A DNA stretch of 64,000 nt. It comes from an uncultured Shimia sp. (lineage in GTDB: Bacteria > Pseudomonadota > Alphaproteobacteria > Rhodobacterales > Rhodobacteraceae). Shown piece after piece: positions 7,980 to 16,388 of this stretch (the first letter of the stretch is position 1; each line of letters opens with the position of its first letter). A program made the translations under genes and the position numbers. The notes beneath the pieces are model-generated. The model ran no database searches, was not told the DNA's origin, and saw only the letters and a list, made by a program, of their open reading frames with translations. The stretch lies in contig NZ_CANMJE010000002.1 in assembly GCF_947498095.1 (NCBI RefSeq), positions 248,001 through 312,000 on the forward strand, in the 5' to 3' direction.

Positions 7980-9143
7980 ATGTTCATGCACACGATGGAG
8001 TTTGATCTGGGTGAAGACGTCAATGCCATGCGCGAGATGGTGCATCGTTTTGCGCAAGAGCGGATCAAGCCAATGGCGGCTGAGGTTGACGCAAAAAACG
8101 AATTCCCGAACGAGTTGTGGAAAGAGTTCGGTGATCTGGGCCTGTTGGGCATCACCACGCCCGAGGAATACGGCGGGGCAGGGATGTCCTATTTGGCGCA
8201 TGTCATCGCGGTCGAAGAAATTGCACGCGCTAGTGCCTCGGTGTCGCTGTCGTATGGCGCGCATTCGAACCTCTGCGTGAATCAGATCAAGCTGAACGGC
8301 TCAGAAGAGCAAAAACAGAAATACCTGCCGGGTTTGATTTCGGGTGAGCATGTGGGTGCCCTGGCCATGTCGGAGCCGTCTGCGGGGTCGGATGTGGTGT
8401 CGATGAAGCTGCGGGCCGACAAAAAGAATGACCGCTTTGTGCTCAATGGCAACAAATACTGGATCACCAATGGGCCGGATGCCGACACACTGGTGGTTTA
8501 TGCCAAGACCGACATGGATGCGGGCCCCCGCGGGATCACAGCGTTCATCGTTGAGAAAGAGATGAAGGGTTTTTCGACGTCACCCCACTTTGACAAGCTG
8601 GGCATGCGCGGGTCGAACACGGCCGAGCTGATCTTTGAAGATGTCGAGGTGCCGTTTGAGAACGTTCTTGGCGAAGAAGGTCGCGGTGTCGCGGTTCTGA
8701 TGTCGGGGCTGGATTATGAGCGTGTAGTGCTGGCAGGGATCGGCACCGGGATCATTGCTGCCTGTCTGGACGAGATCATGCCTTACATGGTTGAGCGCAA
8801 GCAGTTTGGTCAGTCGATTGGCAACTTCCAACTGATGCAGGGCAAAATTGCCGACATGTATACGGCGATGAACTCGGCGCGGGCTTACGTCTATGAATGC
8901 GCCAAGGCCTGCGACAATGGCCGGATCACCCGTCAGGATGCCGCGGCCTGCTGTCTTTATGCCTCGGAAGTGGCGATGACCCAGGCGCATCAGGCGGTAC
9001 AGGCCATGGGCGGCGCCGGCTACCTGAGCGACAACCCGGTTGGTCGGATTTTCCGTGATGCCAAGCTGATGGAGATCGGCGCAGGCACCAGCGAAATCCG
9101 CCGCATGCTGATCGGCCGCGAATTGATGACAGCGCAGGCCTAA
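7980..9143 (+). CDS. ivd: isovaleryl-CoA dehydrogenase
   Basis: This 387-residue acyl-CoA dehydrogenase oxidises isovaleryl-CoA to 3-methylcrotonyl-CoA using FAD and passes electrons to ETF. Seen are the N-terminal helical domain, the flavin/substrate region [11 protein letters not shown], the middle beta domain with [18 protein letters not shown], and the C-terminal helices. The Glu in [10 protein letters not shown] occupies the position of the catalytic base used by isovaleryl-CoA dehydrogenases, which differs from the C-terminal Glu of most short- and medium-chain enzymes. The context (methylcrotonyl-CoA carboxylase, HMG-CoA lyase and methylglutaconyl-CoA hydratase downstream) supports the leucine pathway. 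ATG 7980 has GGGGGAG upstream; the next in-frame ATGs at 7986 and 7995 are alternatives. It is separated from the rest of the pathway by ompW and an LprI-like gene. Confidence 0.9.
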   Translation: MFMHTMEFDLGEDVNAMREMVHRFAQERIKPMAAEVDAKNEFPNELWKEFGDLGLLGITTPEEYGGAGMSYLAHVIAVEEIARASASVSLSYGAHSNLCVNQIKLNGSEEQKQKYLPGLISGEHVGALAMSEPSAGSDVVSMKLRADKKNDRFVLNGNKYWITNGPDADTLVVYAKTDMDAGPRGITAFIVEKEMKGFSTSPHFDKLGMRGSNTAELIFEDVEVPFENVLGEEGRGVAVLMSGLDYERVVLAGIGTGIIAACLDEIMPYMVERKQFGQSIGNFQLMQGKIADMYTAMNSARAYVYECAKACDNGRITRQDAAACCLYASEVAMTQAHQAVQAMGGAGYLSDNPVGRIFRDAKLMEIGAGTSEIRRMLIGRELMTAQA

Positions 9144-9144
9144 A

Positions 9145-9177
9145 GAAAAACCCGCGCGACCGAGGGGACGCGCGGGT
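9145..9177 (-). terminator. hairpin terminator for ompW (possibly bidirectional)
   Basis: ACCCGCGCG (9150-9158) pairs with CGCGCGGGT (9169-9177) around a 10-base loop. On the minus strand the stem is followed by a run of T (complement of AGAAAAA at 9144-9150), as expected for a Rho-independent terminator 45 bases after the ompW stop. In the plus direction the T tract is poor, though the stem lies right behind ivd. Confidence 0.7.
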
Positions 9178-9222
9178 GTTCAAACAGTACCGGGTAGGCC
9201 AGCTGCCCACAGTGTTCGAGGA

Positions 9223-9816
9223 TCAGAAACGGTGCACGTAGGCGAAGTTCAGCACGATCGGATCGATTTCGGCGGTGGTTACGTAAGCGCCGCCGGAGTA
9301 GACGTCTGTATCGATGTCCATATAGCGGACTTCAAAGCGCAACGCGCCGTTGTCTTTGACCTTGTAATCAATGCCCAAAGTCGCCGCGAGACCCCAAGAG
9401 TCCTTCAGAGAGAAGCCACCGGTTTCCTCAAAGAACGTGGTATAGTTGATACCTGCACCAATGAACGGTCTCCAGTTGGAGTTGGTGTCGAAATGGTAGT
9501 TCAGCGACAAGGTGGGCGGCAGGTGTTTGGTCGAGAACGTCGGCGTGCCACCGACGCTGACATCGTGCGAGAACGGGGTTGCGGCAAGCAACTCGATGCC
9601 GAGGTTGTCGCGGATGAAGTACTCCACGGTCAACGACAATTGGGTGTCATCATCGATCGTAATGGGGTTGGCGCCGACCGACCCGTTGTCGGATTTCGGA
9701 TTGACGTTGATAACCCCGACGCCGAGGGTCCAGTCTCCTTGGGATTGTGCGGCGAGAGGGGCGGCAAGGGCGATGAGTGCTGCGGAAAGAGCAAATCTCG
9801 TGGAAGTTTTGAACAT
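9223..9816 (-). CDS. ompW: OmpW family outer membrane beta-barrel protein
   Basis: A 197-residue outer membrane protein of the OmpW family, an eight-stranded barrel with a hydrophobic channel linked to uptake of small hydrophobic compounds and stress responses. The N-terminus is a signal peptide (MFKTSTRFALSAALIALAAP, cleaved near AQS). Alternating amphipathic strands follow, with motifs typical of the family: GDWTLGVGVINVNPKSD, LSLTVEYFIRDNLGIELLAATPF, LPPTLSLNYHF and the C-terminal LNFAYVHRF ending in an aromatic residue recognised by BamA. It lies opposite to and between the leucine genes. A CRP/FNR-type palindrome is found 55 bases upstream of the start. Confidence 0.88.
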   Translation of the reverse strand: MFKTSTRFALSAALIALAAPLAAQSQGDWTLGVGVINVNPKSDNGSVGANPITIDDDTQLSLTVEYFIRDNLGIELLAATPFSHDVSVGGTPTFSTKHLPPTLSLNYHFDTNSNWRPFIGAGINYTTFFEETGGFSLKDSWGLAATLGIDYKVKDNGALRFEVRYMDIDTDVYSGGAYVTTAEIDPIVLNFAYVHRF

Positions 9817-9870
9817 AAGGTCACCTATAATGAAACGGATGGGCAGACCGTCCCGATTGCGGCTGGTGAG

Positions 9871-9892
9871 TTCCCTGACATAAATCAGGAAA
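9871..9892. promoter_or_regulatory. CRP/FNR-type palindrome upstream of ompW
   Basis: TTCCCTGA (9871-9878) and TCAGGAAA (9885-9892) form an inverted repeat with one mismatch. The core CTGAC-ATAA-ATCAG matches the FNR/FnrL pattern TTGAY-N4-RTCAA at 8 of 10 positions. It is 55 bases upstream of the ompW start on one side and 33 bases from the LprI-like gene on the other. OmpW genes are often oxygen-regulated in other bacteria; control here is inference. Confidence 0.4.
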
Positions 9893-9924
9893 GTGGAATG
9901 TTTTTCGAAGGGATTGATACCTAA

Positions 9925-10518
9925 ATGATTGATAATATTAAGGTATTACGAAAGATCATAACGGGGCTGCGTGCAAGGTATAGATTGCATTGTTCAGCGT
10001 TTGACGGCGCGTGTAGAGGGTATGGTCTGTCGGCATTTATCTGTTTGGCGGTTGTGACGCCTGCAAGTGCTCAGGATTTGGCATTTTCTGCTGAGACAAC
10101 CGAAGCCTGTTTCTCCGAGGAACGTGAAGGCGGCGATGCTTTTGGCAAATGCGTCGGGATTGCAGCTGATGCTTGCATGGAGCAGCCAGGTGGCTATTCG
10201 ACGGTGGGTAAGAGCACGTGTTTCGATCACGAGCGCCGGTTCTGGGATGATCGCCTGAACGCGGCCTATAAACAAGTGCGCGCCGAGGCCAAGGCGATGG
10301 ATGCTGAGATGGCCGAGATCGGTTCGTCCGCGCCCAGACAAGCCGAGGCCCTGCGCGATATGCAGCGGGCGTGGATCACCTTCCGTGATGCCAAGTGCAA
10401 CTATGAGCGGTCGCTTTGGGGCGGCGGAACGGGCGGAGGTCCGGCAACGCTGGCGTGCCTGGTGTATGAAACAGCCCAACAGGCACTATTTCTTGAGGCC
10501 AATCAGGGTCTGAACTAG
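9925..10518 (+). CDS. secreted protein with LprI-type lysozyme inhibitor domain
   Basis: A 197-residue predicted periplasmic protein with a C-terminal domain of the LprI N-terminal type (DUF1311): CFDHERRFWDDRLNAAYKQ, then the paired motif DMQRAWITFRDAKCNYE and a last Cys in LACLVYETA, which together give the four-helix disulfide-stabilised fold. In mycobacteria LprI inhibits lysozyme; most family members have no tested function. A hydrophobic segment ending TPASAQ looks like the signal peptide, preceded by about 33 extra residues from ATG 9925, so the true start may be later (an in-frame TTG lies around residue 21). It sits 18 bases before mccB in the same direction, so it may share that transcript. 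Confidence 0.72.
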   Translation: MIDNIKVLRKIITGLRARYRLHCSAFDGACRGYGLSAFICLAVVTPASAQDLAFSAETTEACFSEEREGGDAFGKCVGIAADACMEQPGGYSTVGKSTCFDHERRFWDDRLNAAYKQVRAEAKAMDAEMAEIGSSAPRQAEALRDMQRAWITFRDAKCNYERSLWGGGTGGGPATLACLVYETAQQALFLEANQGLN

Positions 10519-10536
10519 ATTTTCGGGGACAGATAA

Positions 10537-12144
10537 ATGACCAAAATACACTCCAAGGCCCTGACCACGTCAGATGAGTTCAAAGCCAATCGCGACGCCC
10601 ATCTTGAGGCGATGGCGGTGGTAGCAGAAGCGGCCGCGGCAGCAGCGGCAGGCGGCGGGGAGCGATCGCGCGAGCGCCACCTTAGCCGGGGCAAGATGCT
10701 GCCGCGTGAGCGGGTTGCGAACTTGTTGGATCCGGGATCGCCTTTCCTTGAAGTCGGATCGACGGCGGCGCATGGCATGTATGATGGTGCAGCACCCTGT
10801 GCTGGTGTGATCGCCGGGATTGGCCAAGTCAGCGGCCAAGAGGTCATGGTGGTCTGCAACGACGCCACCGTCAAAGGCGGGACGTATTACCCGATGACGG
10901 TCAAGAAACACCTGCGCGCCCAAGAGATTGCCGAAGAGAACCACCTGCCTTGCATCTATCTGGTAGACAGTGGCGGCGCGAACCTGCCCAATCAGGACGA
11001 AGTGTTTCCGGATCGCGACCACTTTGGGCGGATTTTCTACAATCAGGCCAATATGAGCGCCAAGGGCATTCCGCAGATTGCCGTGGTGATGGGGTCTTGT
11101 ACCGCCGGGGGCGCCTATGTGCCTGCGATGTCGGATGTGACCATCATTGTGAAAGAACAGGGCACAATCTTCCTTGCCGGACCACCGCTGGTGAAGGCGG
11201 CGACGGGCGAGGTTGTTTCGGCTGAGGATCTGGGTGGCGGGGATGTGCACACGCGGCTCTCTGGCGTGGCGGATTACTTGGCCGAAGATGACGCCCATGC
11301 GCTGGCTTTGGCGCGCCGGGCCGTTGAATACCTGAACCGCAAAAAACCACAGACCGTGGATTGGCAAAGCCCGGAAGAGCCTGCCTATGATCCTGAGGAA
11401 ATTCTCGGCGTGGTGCCCGGTGGTTTGCGCACGCCCTATGACATCCGCGAGGTGATTGCCCGCACGGTGGATGGCAGCCGCTTTGACGAATTCAAAGCGC
11501 GGTTTGGCGAAACGCTGGTCTGCGGCTTTGCCCATGTCAAAGGCTGCCCGGTGGGGATCATCGCCAACAACGGGGTTTTGTATTCAGAAAGTGCCGCCAA
11601 GGGCGCACATTTTGTGGAACTGTGCTCGCAACGCGGTATTCCTTTGGTGTTCCTGCAGAACATCACCGGGTTCATGGTCGGCCAGAAGTATGAGGCCGAG
11701 GGTATTGCCCGGCATGGCGCCAAACTGGTGACCGCCGTGGCAACCACCAAAGTTCCAAAGATCACCATGCTGGTGGGCGGATCGTTCGGGGCTGGTAACT
11801 ATGGCATGGCGGGGCGGGCTTATGGTCCCCGGTTCCTGTGGACATGGCCAAACAGCCGCATCTCAGTTATGGGCGGCGAACAGGCAGCGGGAGTTCTAGC
11901 CACCGTCAAGCGCGATGCGATTGAGCGCCAGGGTGGCGAATGGTCGGCTGAGGAAGAGGCCGCGTTCAAGCAGCCTACGCTGGATATGTTTGAGCATCAG
12001 AGCCACCCGCTTTATGCCTCGGCACGTCTCTGGGATGACGGGATCATTGATCCGCGCAAGACGCGGGACGTGTTGGCTTTGAGCTTGAGCGCGAGCCTGA
12101 ATGCGCCGGTAGAAGAAACGAAGTTTGGTGTGTTTCGGATGTAA
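10537..12144 (+). CDS. mccB: methylcrotonyl-CoA carboxylase, carboxyltransferase (beta) subunit
   Basis: The 535-residue biotin-dependent carboxyltransferase transfers CO2 from carboxybiotin to 3-methylcrotonyl-CoA. It has the two crotonase-like halves of the family. The N-terminal half includes [31 protein letters not shown] and the glycine-rich [15 protein letters not shown]; the C-terminal half includes [14 protein letters not shown], the oxyanion segment [15 protein letters not shown] and [19 protein letters not shown]. The NYGMAGRAY and [11 protein letters not shown] features favour methylcrotonyl-CoA over propionyl-CoA carboxylase. ATG 10537 follows GGGGACAG. It is the first of the main leucine cluster and is separated from mccA by a 102-base gap filled with a large hairpin and a dispersed repeat. 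Confidence 0.93.
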   Translation: MTKIHSKALTTSDEFKANRDAHLEAMAVVAEAAAAAAAGGGERSRERHLSRGKMLPRERVANLLDPGSPFLEVGSTAAHGMYDGAAPCAGVIAGIGQVSGQEVMVVCNDATVKGGTYYPMTVKKHLRAQEIAEENHLPCIYLVDSGGANLPNQDEVFPDRDHFGRIFYNQANMSAKGIPQIAVVMGSCTAGGAYVPAMSDVTIIVKEQGTIFLAGPPLVKAATGEVVSAEDLGGGDVHTRLSGVADYLAEDDAHALALARRAVEYLNRKKPQTVDWQSPEEPAYDPEEILGVVPGGLRTPYDIREVIARTVDGSRFDEFKARFGETLVCGFAHVKGCPVGIIANNGVLYSESAAKGAHFVELCSQRGIPLVFLQNITGFMVGQKYEAEGIARHGAKLVTAVATTKVPKITMLVGGSFGAGNYGMAGRAYGPRFLWTWPNSRISVMGGEQAAGVLATVKRDAIERQGGEWSAEEEAAFKQPTLDMFEHQSHPLYASARLWDDGIIDPRKTRDVLALSLSASLNAPVEETKFGVFRM

Positions 12145-12146
12145 GT

Positions 12147-12197
12147 GTGTGGGGCTGGCCCCCACACGCAGGACAACGTGGGGGCCAGCCCCCACAC
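12147..12197. repeat. large imperfect inverted repeat between mccB and mccA
   Basis: A 19-base left arm (12147-12165) and a 20-base right arm (12178-12197) are reverse complements except for one extra C, separated by 12 bases. Each arm is also nearly self-complementary around CTGG/CCAG. The structure starts three bases after the mccB stop and can form one long or two short G/C hairpins in the mRNA. Confidence 0.8.
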
Positions 12198-12231
12198 CCC
12201 CGGAGTATTTTTGCCAAAATGAAGAACTGGG
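12198..12231 (+). repeat. dispersed intergenic element, copy 1
   Basis: The stretch following the hairpin contains CCCCGGAGTATTTTTG, then CCAAAATGAAGAACTGG. A related stretch stands before birA (35811-35845), also right after a G/C hairpin and also just before a start codon. I recall similar CCGGAGTATTTTTGG...GAAG elements being common between Rhodobacteraceae genes. Confidence 0.55.
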
Positions 12232-12246
12232 TCGGGAGGCCGTGAG

Positions 12247-14208
12247 ATGTTCAATAAGATCCTGATTGCAAACCGAGGCGAGATTGCTTGTCGCGTGATG
12301 GAAACCGCCCGGAAACTGGGCGTGAAGACTGTCGCGGTCTATTCGGACGCGGATGCGGCGGCCAAACATGTGGCGATGGCGGATGAGGCGGTGCATATCG
12401 GTGGCGCGGCTCCGTCCGAGAGTTACCTCAAAGGCGATGTGATTATTGCTGCCGCGCTTGAGCGTGGTGCGCAGGGCATTCATCCGGGCTATGGCTTCCT
12501 GTCGGAAAACCCAGAATTTGTTGAAGCAGTTGAGGCGGCCGGGCTGGTGTTTATCGGCCCATCTGCCAAGGCGATCCGGGCCATGGGTCTGAAGGATGCC
12601 GCCAAGGTTCTGATGGAAGAGGCCGGTGTGCCGGTTGTGCCCGGCTATCATGGTGCCAATCAGGAGGCAGGTTTTCTAGCCGAGCAAGCCGGAGAGATTG
12701 GCTATCCGGTGCTGATCAAGGCCGTGGCTGGCGGGGGCGGCAAAGGCATGCGGCTTGTTGAAAAGCCCGAAGATTTTGCCGACGCCCTGGACAGTGCGCG
12801 GGGCGAGGCAACCACGGCCTTTGGCAACCCGGATGTGTTGATTGAGAAATACGTCACGCAGCCGCGCCATATTGAAGTACAGGTCTTTGGCGATGGCACC
12901 CACGCGGTACATCTGTTCGAACGCGATTGCTCGCTACAGCGGCGCCACCAGAAGGTCATCGAAGAAGCGCCCGCGCCGGGCATGACGGCCGAAGTGCGCG
13001 AAGCGATGGGGCAGGCCGGTGTGCGGGCTGCCGAGGCGATTGGTTACAAAGGCGCAGGCACGGTCGAGTTCATCGTGGATGGCTCGGACGGGCTGCGCAC
13101 CGATGGATTTTGGTTCATGGAGATGAACACACGGTTGCAAGTGGAACATCCCGTGACCGAAGCCATCACCGGTGTTGATCTGGTGGAATGGCAGCTGCGC
13201 GTGGCCTCTGGGGATCCCTTGCCGAAACAACAGGATGAGTTGTCGATCAACGGGCACTCGTTTGAAGCGCGGATTTATGCTGAGGACGTGCCCAAGGGCT
13301 TTTTGCCCGCAACCGGCACGCTGACCCATCTGGCGTTTCCGGCTGAGGCGCGGATCGACAGTGGTGTGCGCTCTGGCGACACCATCAGCCCATGGTATGA
13401 TCCGATGATTGCCAAGCTGGTGGTGCATGGCTCCACCCGCGCCATCGCTTTGCAACAGCTTGAACGCGCTTTGCGCCATACGGACGTGGGTGGCACGGTC
13501 ACCAATGTCTCGTTCCTGAGCCTGTTGTCGGCAGAGCCGGGGTTTGTGGCGGGAGATGTGGACACAGGCCTGATTGAACGGCATCTGGCGACGCTGGCAA
13601 CAGCACCAGTGGCTTGTACCAAGGCGCGCTCGGTCGCGGCCCTGACCGCGCTGGGCCTGATGCAGGCCCCGGATGGGGCGCCGAAACCGGCATTGGTCTT
13701 GTGGACGCCGCTAACACACACAATCTCGATGACGCATCATGAGGAAGAGATTGCAGTACGTGTGACCGTATTGGGAACAGGCGAATATCAGGTCGACGTG
13801 GGCGAGGTGCAGCACGTGGTGCATTTCACTGGCGGAGCGTGGTTTGTCGATCAGACCAAGGTTCAGGCCCGCACGTCTTATGTGGGAGACACGCTGACCG
13901 TGTTCTGGGGCAATGGCTATGTCTTCCATGTGGTCAACCCGCTGGACCGTGCTGCCGAAGCCGGTGCCGGGGGCAATGTGATTGCGGCGCCCATGCCCGG
14001 ATTGGTCAAGGCGATTTTTGCTGAGGCCGGACAAGAGGTGAAAGAGGGTGACCGTTTGGCGATCCTGGAAGCCATGAAGATGGAGCACTCCCTGTTGGCC
14101 GCACGGGATGGTGTGGTGGCCGAAGTTCTTGCTCAATCAGGAGATCAAGTGCAGGAAGGGGCTGCCCTGATCCAATTGGTTGAAGAAGAAGAGGAGGCTG
14201 TTGCGTGA
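12247..14208 (+). CDS. mccA: methylcrotonyl-CoA carboxylase, biotin carboxylase / BCCP (alpha) subunit
   Basis: A 653-residue subunit that carboxylates its own biotin using ATP and bicarbonate and then delivers CO2 to MccB. The biotin carboxylase domain (about 1-450) opens MFNKILIANRGEIACRVMETARKLG, with HPGYGFLSEN, the ATP-grasp glycine loop AGGGGKGM, and the catalytic region EMNTRLQVEHPVTE (each motif well conserved). A less conserved middle domain follows, then a C-terminal biotinyl domain with the biotin attachment site EAMKMEHSLLA, the Lys being the modified residue. ATG 12247 follows GGGAGG. The stop overlaps the GTG start of the first GST gene (GTGA). BirA, encoded at 35.8 kb, is the expected modifying ligase. 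Confidence 0.94.
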   Translation: MFNKILIANRGEIACRVMETARKLGVKTVAVYSDADAAAKHVAMADEAVHIGGAAPSESYLKGDVIIAAALERGAQGIHPGYGFLSENPEFVEAVEAAGLVFIGPSAKAIRAMGLKDAAKVLMEEAGVPVVPGYHGANQEAGFLAEQAGEIGYPVLIKAVAGGGGKGMRLVEKPEDFADALDSARGEATTAFGNPDVLIEKYVTQPRHIEVQVFGDGTHAVHLFERDCSLQRRHQKVIEEAPAPGMTAEVREAMGQAGVRAAEAIGYKGAGTVEFIVDGSDGLRTDGFWFMEMNTRLQVEHPVTEAITGVDLVEWQLRVASGDPLPKQQDELSINGHSFEARIYAEDVPKGFLPATGTLTHLAFPAEARIDSGVRSGDTISPWYDPMIAKLVVHGSTRAIALQQLERALRHTDVGGTVTNVSFLSLLSAEPGFVAGDVDTGLIERHLATLATAPVACTKARSVAALTALGLMQAPDGAPKPALVLWTPLTHTISMTHHEEEIAVRVTVLGTGEYQVDVGEVQHVVHFTGGAWFVDQTKVQARTSYVGDTLTVFWGNGYVFHVVNPLDRAAEAGAGGNVIAAPMPGLVKAIFAEAGQEVKEGDRLAILEAMKMEHSLLAARDGVVAEVLAQSGDQVQEGAALIQLVEEEEEAVA

Positions 14209-14864
14209 TCCGCTTGCACCATATTCCGTTTTCGCGGTCGTTCCGCATTCTGTGGCTTTTGGAAGAGATGGGGCTCGAGGCTGATCTAAAGCATTACTCC
14301 ATCACCGATGGGTCGCTTAGGGCGTCAGAGTTTAAGGCAATTTCGCCCGTGGGGCGCGTGCCGGCGCTGGAGATTGACGGCAAGACGATCTTTGAAAGCG
14401 GTGCCATTGTTGAATACCTGGCCGAAACGCGGCCCGATCATGGGTTGGGACGTCTGGCCGGGGATGCAGAGCGTGTGCCCTATCTGGAGTGGCTGGGCTT
14501 TGCTGAGACGCAGGCGAGCATTCTTGCCTCGCTCAACATGCAGCATTTGTTCATGGGGGACCCGACCCCTGCAGCGCCGGTTGTGCTGAAACTAGAGGCG
14601 GCCCGGTTGGGCGCAACGCTGAAGGCCATGGACCGAACTTTGGGCGAGCGAGACTGGCTCTTGGAGAGCGGGTTCTCGGCGGCGGACACGATGATGGGGT
14701 TCAACCTGTTTTCGGCACCTTACTATGTTGCGATGGATCGGTTCGCGAACCTTGCGGCCTATCGCGCCCGGATCGAGGCGCGACCTGCCTATCAACGGGC
14801 ACGTGAGAAGGACGGCAAACAGGAGTTTTACAAGAAAGACTTCTACGCAGTGCCGGAGGGGTAA
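14205..14864 (+). CDS. glutathione S-transferase family protein (first of tandem pair)
   Basis: A 219-residue cytosolic-type GST. The N-terminal thioredoxin-like domain has SRSFRILWLLEEMGL, the cis-proline VPALEIDG and the glutathione-contact ESGAIVEYLAE; the C-terminal half is helical with SAADTMMGFNL and a final FYKKDFYA. GTG 14205 overlaps the mccA stop by four bases, so translation is coupled to the leucine genes. It is clearly paralogous to the next gene: both share the SFR-LWLLEEMGL, ESGAIVEYL and RIEARPAYQRA blocks. Conserved placement inside the operon suggests removal of a reactive enoyl-CoA-derived or other electrophile, but no substrate can be read from the sequence. Confidence 0.85.
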   Translation: MIRLHHIPFSRSFRILWLLEEMGLEADLKHYSITDGSLRASEFKAISPVGRVPALEIDGKTIFESGAIVEYLAETRPDHGLGRLAGDAERVPYLEWLGFAETQASILASLNMQHLFMGDPTPAAPVVLKLEAARLGATLKAMDRTLGERDWLLESGFSAADTMMGFNLFSAPYYVAMDRFANLAAYRARIEARPAYQRAREKDGKQEFYKKDFYAVPEG

Positions 14865-14869
14865 CACCC

Positions 14870-15535
14870 ATGCAGATTACTTTGCACCACGCCCACGAGG
14901 CGCGCTCGTTTCGGGTGCTGTGGCTGTTGGAAGAAATGGGGTTGGACTATGAGCTGGTGGTTCACAATTTCTTCGACAAGTCGCTGCGCAAACCCGAGTA
15001 TCTGGAGATCAACCCGGCGGCGCGAGTGCCGGCGCTGGAGATTGACGGACGGATCATCTGCGAAAGTGGGGCGATTGTAGAATACCTGTGCGAGATATTC
15101 CCCGAAAAGGGGCTGGGGCGACCTGCGGGCGATCCCGAGCGCATGGAATACCTTGATATGCTGCATTATGCCGAGAGCATCGGGCAGCACGGGGCGAACC
15201 TGACCCAAGCGCATATCGTCTTGTACAAGCCCGAGATGCGATCTCCGACCCAGATGAACCTTGAGGCGCGGCGCTTGCACAAGGTGCTGGAGCGTATGGA
15301 GCGCATGCTGGGGGACGGTCGCGATTACCTGATGGCCAGCGGGTTCAGCGGTGCGGATTGCGCGGTTGGGTTTGGCGTGGTTCTGGCGCGCAAATTCACT
15401 TCGTTTGATGCGCTGCCAAACTGTGCCGCTTATGCCGCGCGGGTTGAGGCGCGTCCCGCCTATCAACGTGCATTGCCGCCGGTGGGTGGGCAAAGGATTT
15501 ACACACAGGAGTTTTACGAGGCCGCGGATGTCTGA
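14870..15535 (+). CDS. glutathione S-transferase family protein (second of tandem pair)
   Basis: A 221-residue GST starting five bases after the first GST gene. It has the same architecture: ARSFRVLWLLEEMGLDYEL, VPALEIDGRIICESGAIVEYL, and a helical C-terminal domain with SGFSGADCAVGFG and the shared end RVEARPAYQRA...FYEAA. The two proteins differ through the middle of the C-terminal domain, where the hydrophobic substrate site lies in this fold, so they may act on different compounds. Its last eight bases overlap the start of the HMG-CoA lyase gene. The pair reads as an old tandem duplication kept inside the leucine operon. Confidence 0.85.
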   Translation: MQITLHHAHEARSFRVLWLLEEMGLDYELVVHNFFDKSLRKPEYLEINPAARVPALEIDGRIICESGAIVEYLCEIFPEKGLGRPAGDPERMEYLDMLHYAESIGQHGANLTQAHIVLYKPEMRSPTQMNLEARRLHKVLERMERMLGDGRDYLMASGFSGADCAVGFGVVLARKFTSFDALPNCAAYAARVEARPAYQRALPPVGGQRIYTQEFYEAADV

Positions 15536-16385
15536 ATTTGTCGAAATCTTTGAGATGGGTCCGCGCGACGGATTGCAGAATGAAAAGCGTCTGATCCCGA
15601 CAGCCGAAAAAGTGGCGCTGGTGGATTGCCTCAGCCGGGCCGGGTTTCGGCGAATTGAAGTCGCGAGCTTTGTCAGCCCCAAATGGGTGCCGCAGATGGC
15701 CGACAGTGCCGATGTGCTGGCGGGGATCACTCGCGCGCCTGGCGTGTCCTATGCCGCTCTGACCCCCAATATGCGTGGCTTTGAGGGCGCGGTGGCGGCC
15801 AAGGCTGATGAGATCGCCATTTTCGGGTCTGCCTCGGAAGGGTTTTCCAAGGCCAATATCAATGCCACCATCGCAGAGTCTCTGGAACGTTTTGCGCCAG
15901 TTGCCGACGCGGGCAAGACCGCAGGTATCCCGGTGCGGGGCTATGTGTCTTGCGTCACGGATTGCCCCTATGATGGCAAGACTCCACCTGAGAAGGTGGC
16001 GGAGGTTGCTGCAGCCTTGCGGGACATGGGTTGCTACGAGATCTCGCTGGGCGACACCATCGGGCAGGGCACGCCAGAGAGCATCACAGCGATGCTGGAG
16101 GCGGTGCTGAAGGAAGTACCTGCAGAAAAGCTGGCCGGACACTATCATGACACGGCAGGCCGCGCGTTGGTGAACATCGAAGCTTCCCTGGCGCTGGGCG
16201 TGCGGGTTTTTGACGCCGCCGTCGGAGGACTGGGCGGATGTCCCTACGCTCCGGGGGCCAAGGGCAATGTTGCGACCGAGGCGGTGAATGCTCTGTTGCT
16301 CGGATTGGGGTATCAGACCGGTCTGGACACGGCGATCTTGCAAGAGGCAGCAGATATGGCGCGCGCGATGCGTGTAGGAGACTAG
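15528..16385 (+). CDS. mvaB: hydroxymethylglutaryl-CoA lyase
   Basis: The 285-residue TIM-barrel lyase splits HMG-CoA into acetyl-CoA and acetoacetate, the last step of leucine degradation. The N-terminus EFVEIFEMGPRDGLQNEKR carries the Arg-Asp pair of the HMGL-like family, VCVTDCPYDGKTPPEKV-type sequence is present (here SCVTDCPY), the metal-binding His pair is in GHYHDTAGRALVNIEASLALG, and the HMG-CoA lyase signature with its Cys is GGLGGCPYAPGAKGNVATE. The frame is open further upstream, but ATG 15528 gives the standard N-terminus and overlaps the second GST by eight bases. Full length and unremarkable. Confidence 0.94.
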   Translation: MSEFVEIFEMGPRDGLQNEKRLIPTAEKVALVDCLSRAGFRRIEVASFVSPKWVPQMADSADVLAGITRAPGVSYAALTPNMRGFEGAVAAKADEIAIFGSASEGFSKANINATIAESLERFAPVADAGKTAGIPVRGYVSCVTDCPYDGKTPPEKVAEVAAALRDMGCYEISLGDTIGQGTPESITAMLEAVLKEVPAEKLAGHYHDTAGRALVNIEASLALGVRVFDAAVGGLGGCPYAPGAKGNVATEAVNALLLGLGYQTGLDTAILQEAADMARAMRVGD

Positions 16386-16388
16386 AAT

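Noticed and set aside
9232-9924. 230-residue frame opposite ompW
   Set aside because: It mirrors the ompW coding sequence and its signal peptide; no motif of its own.
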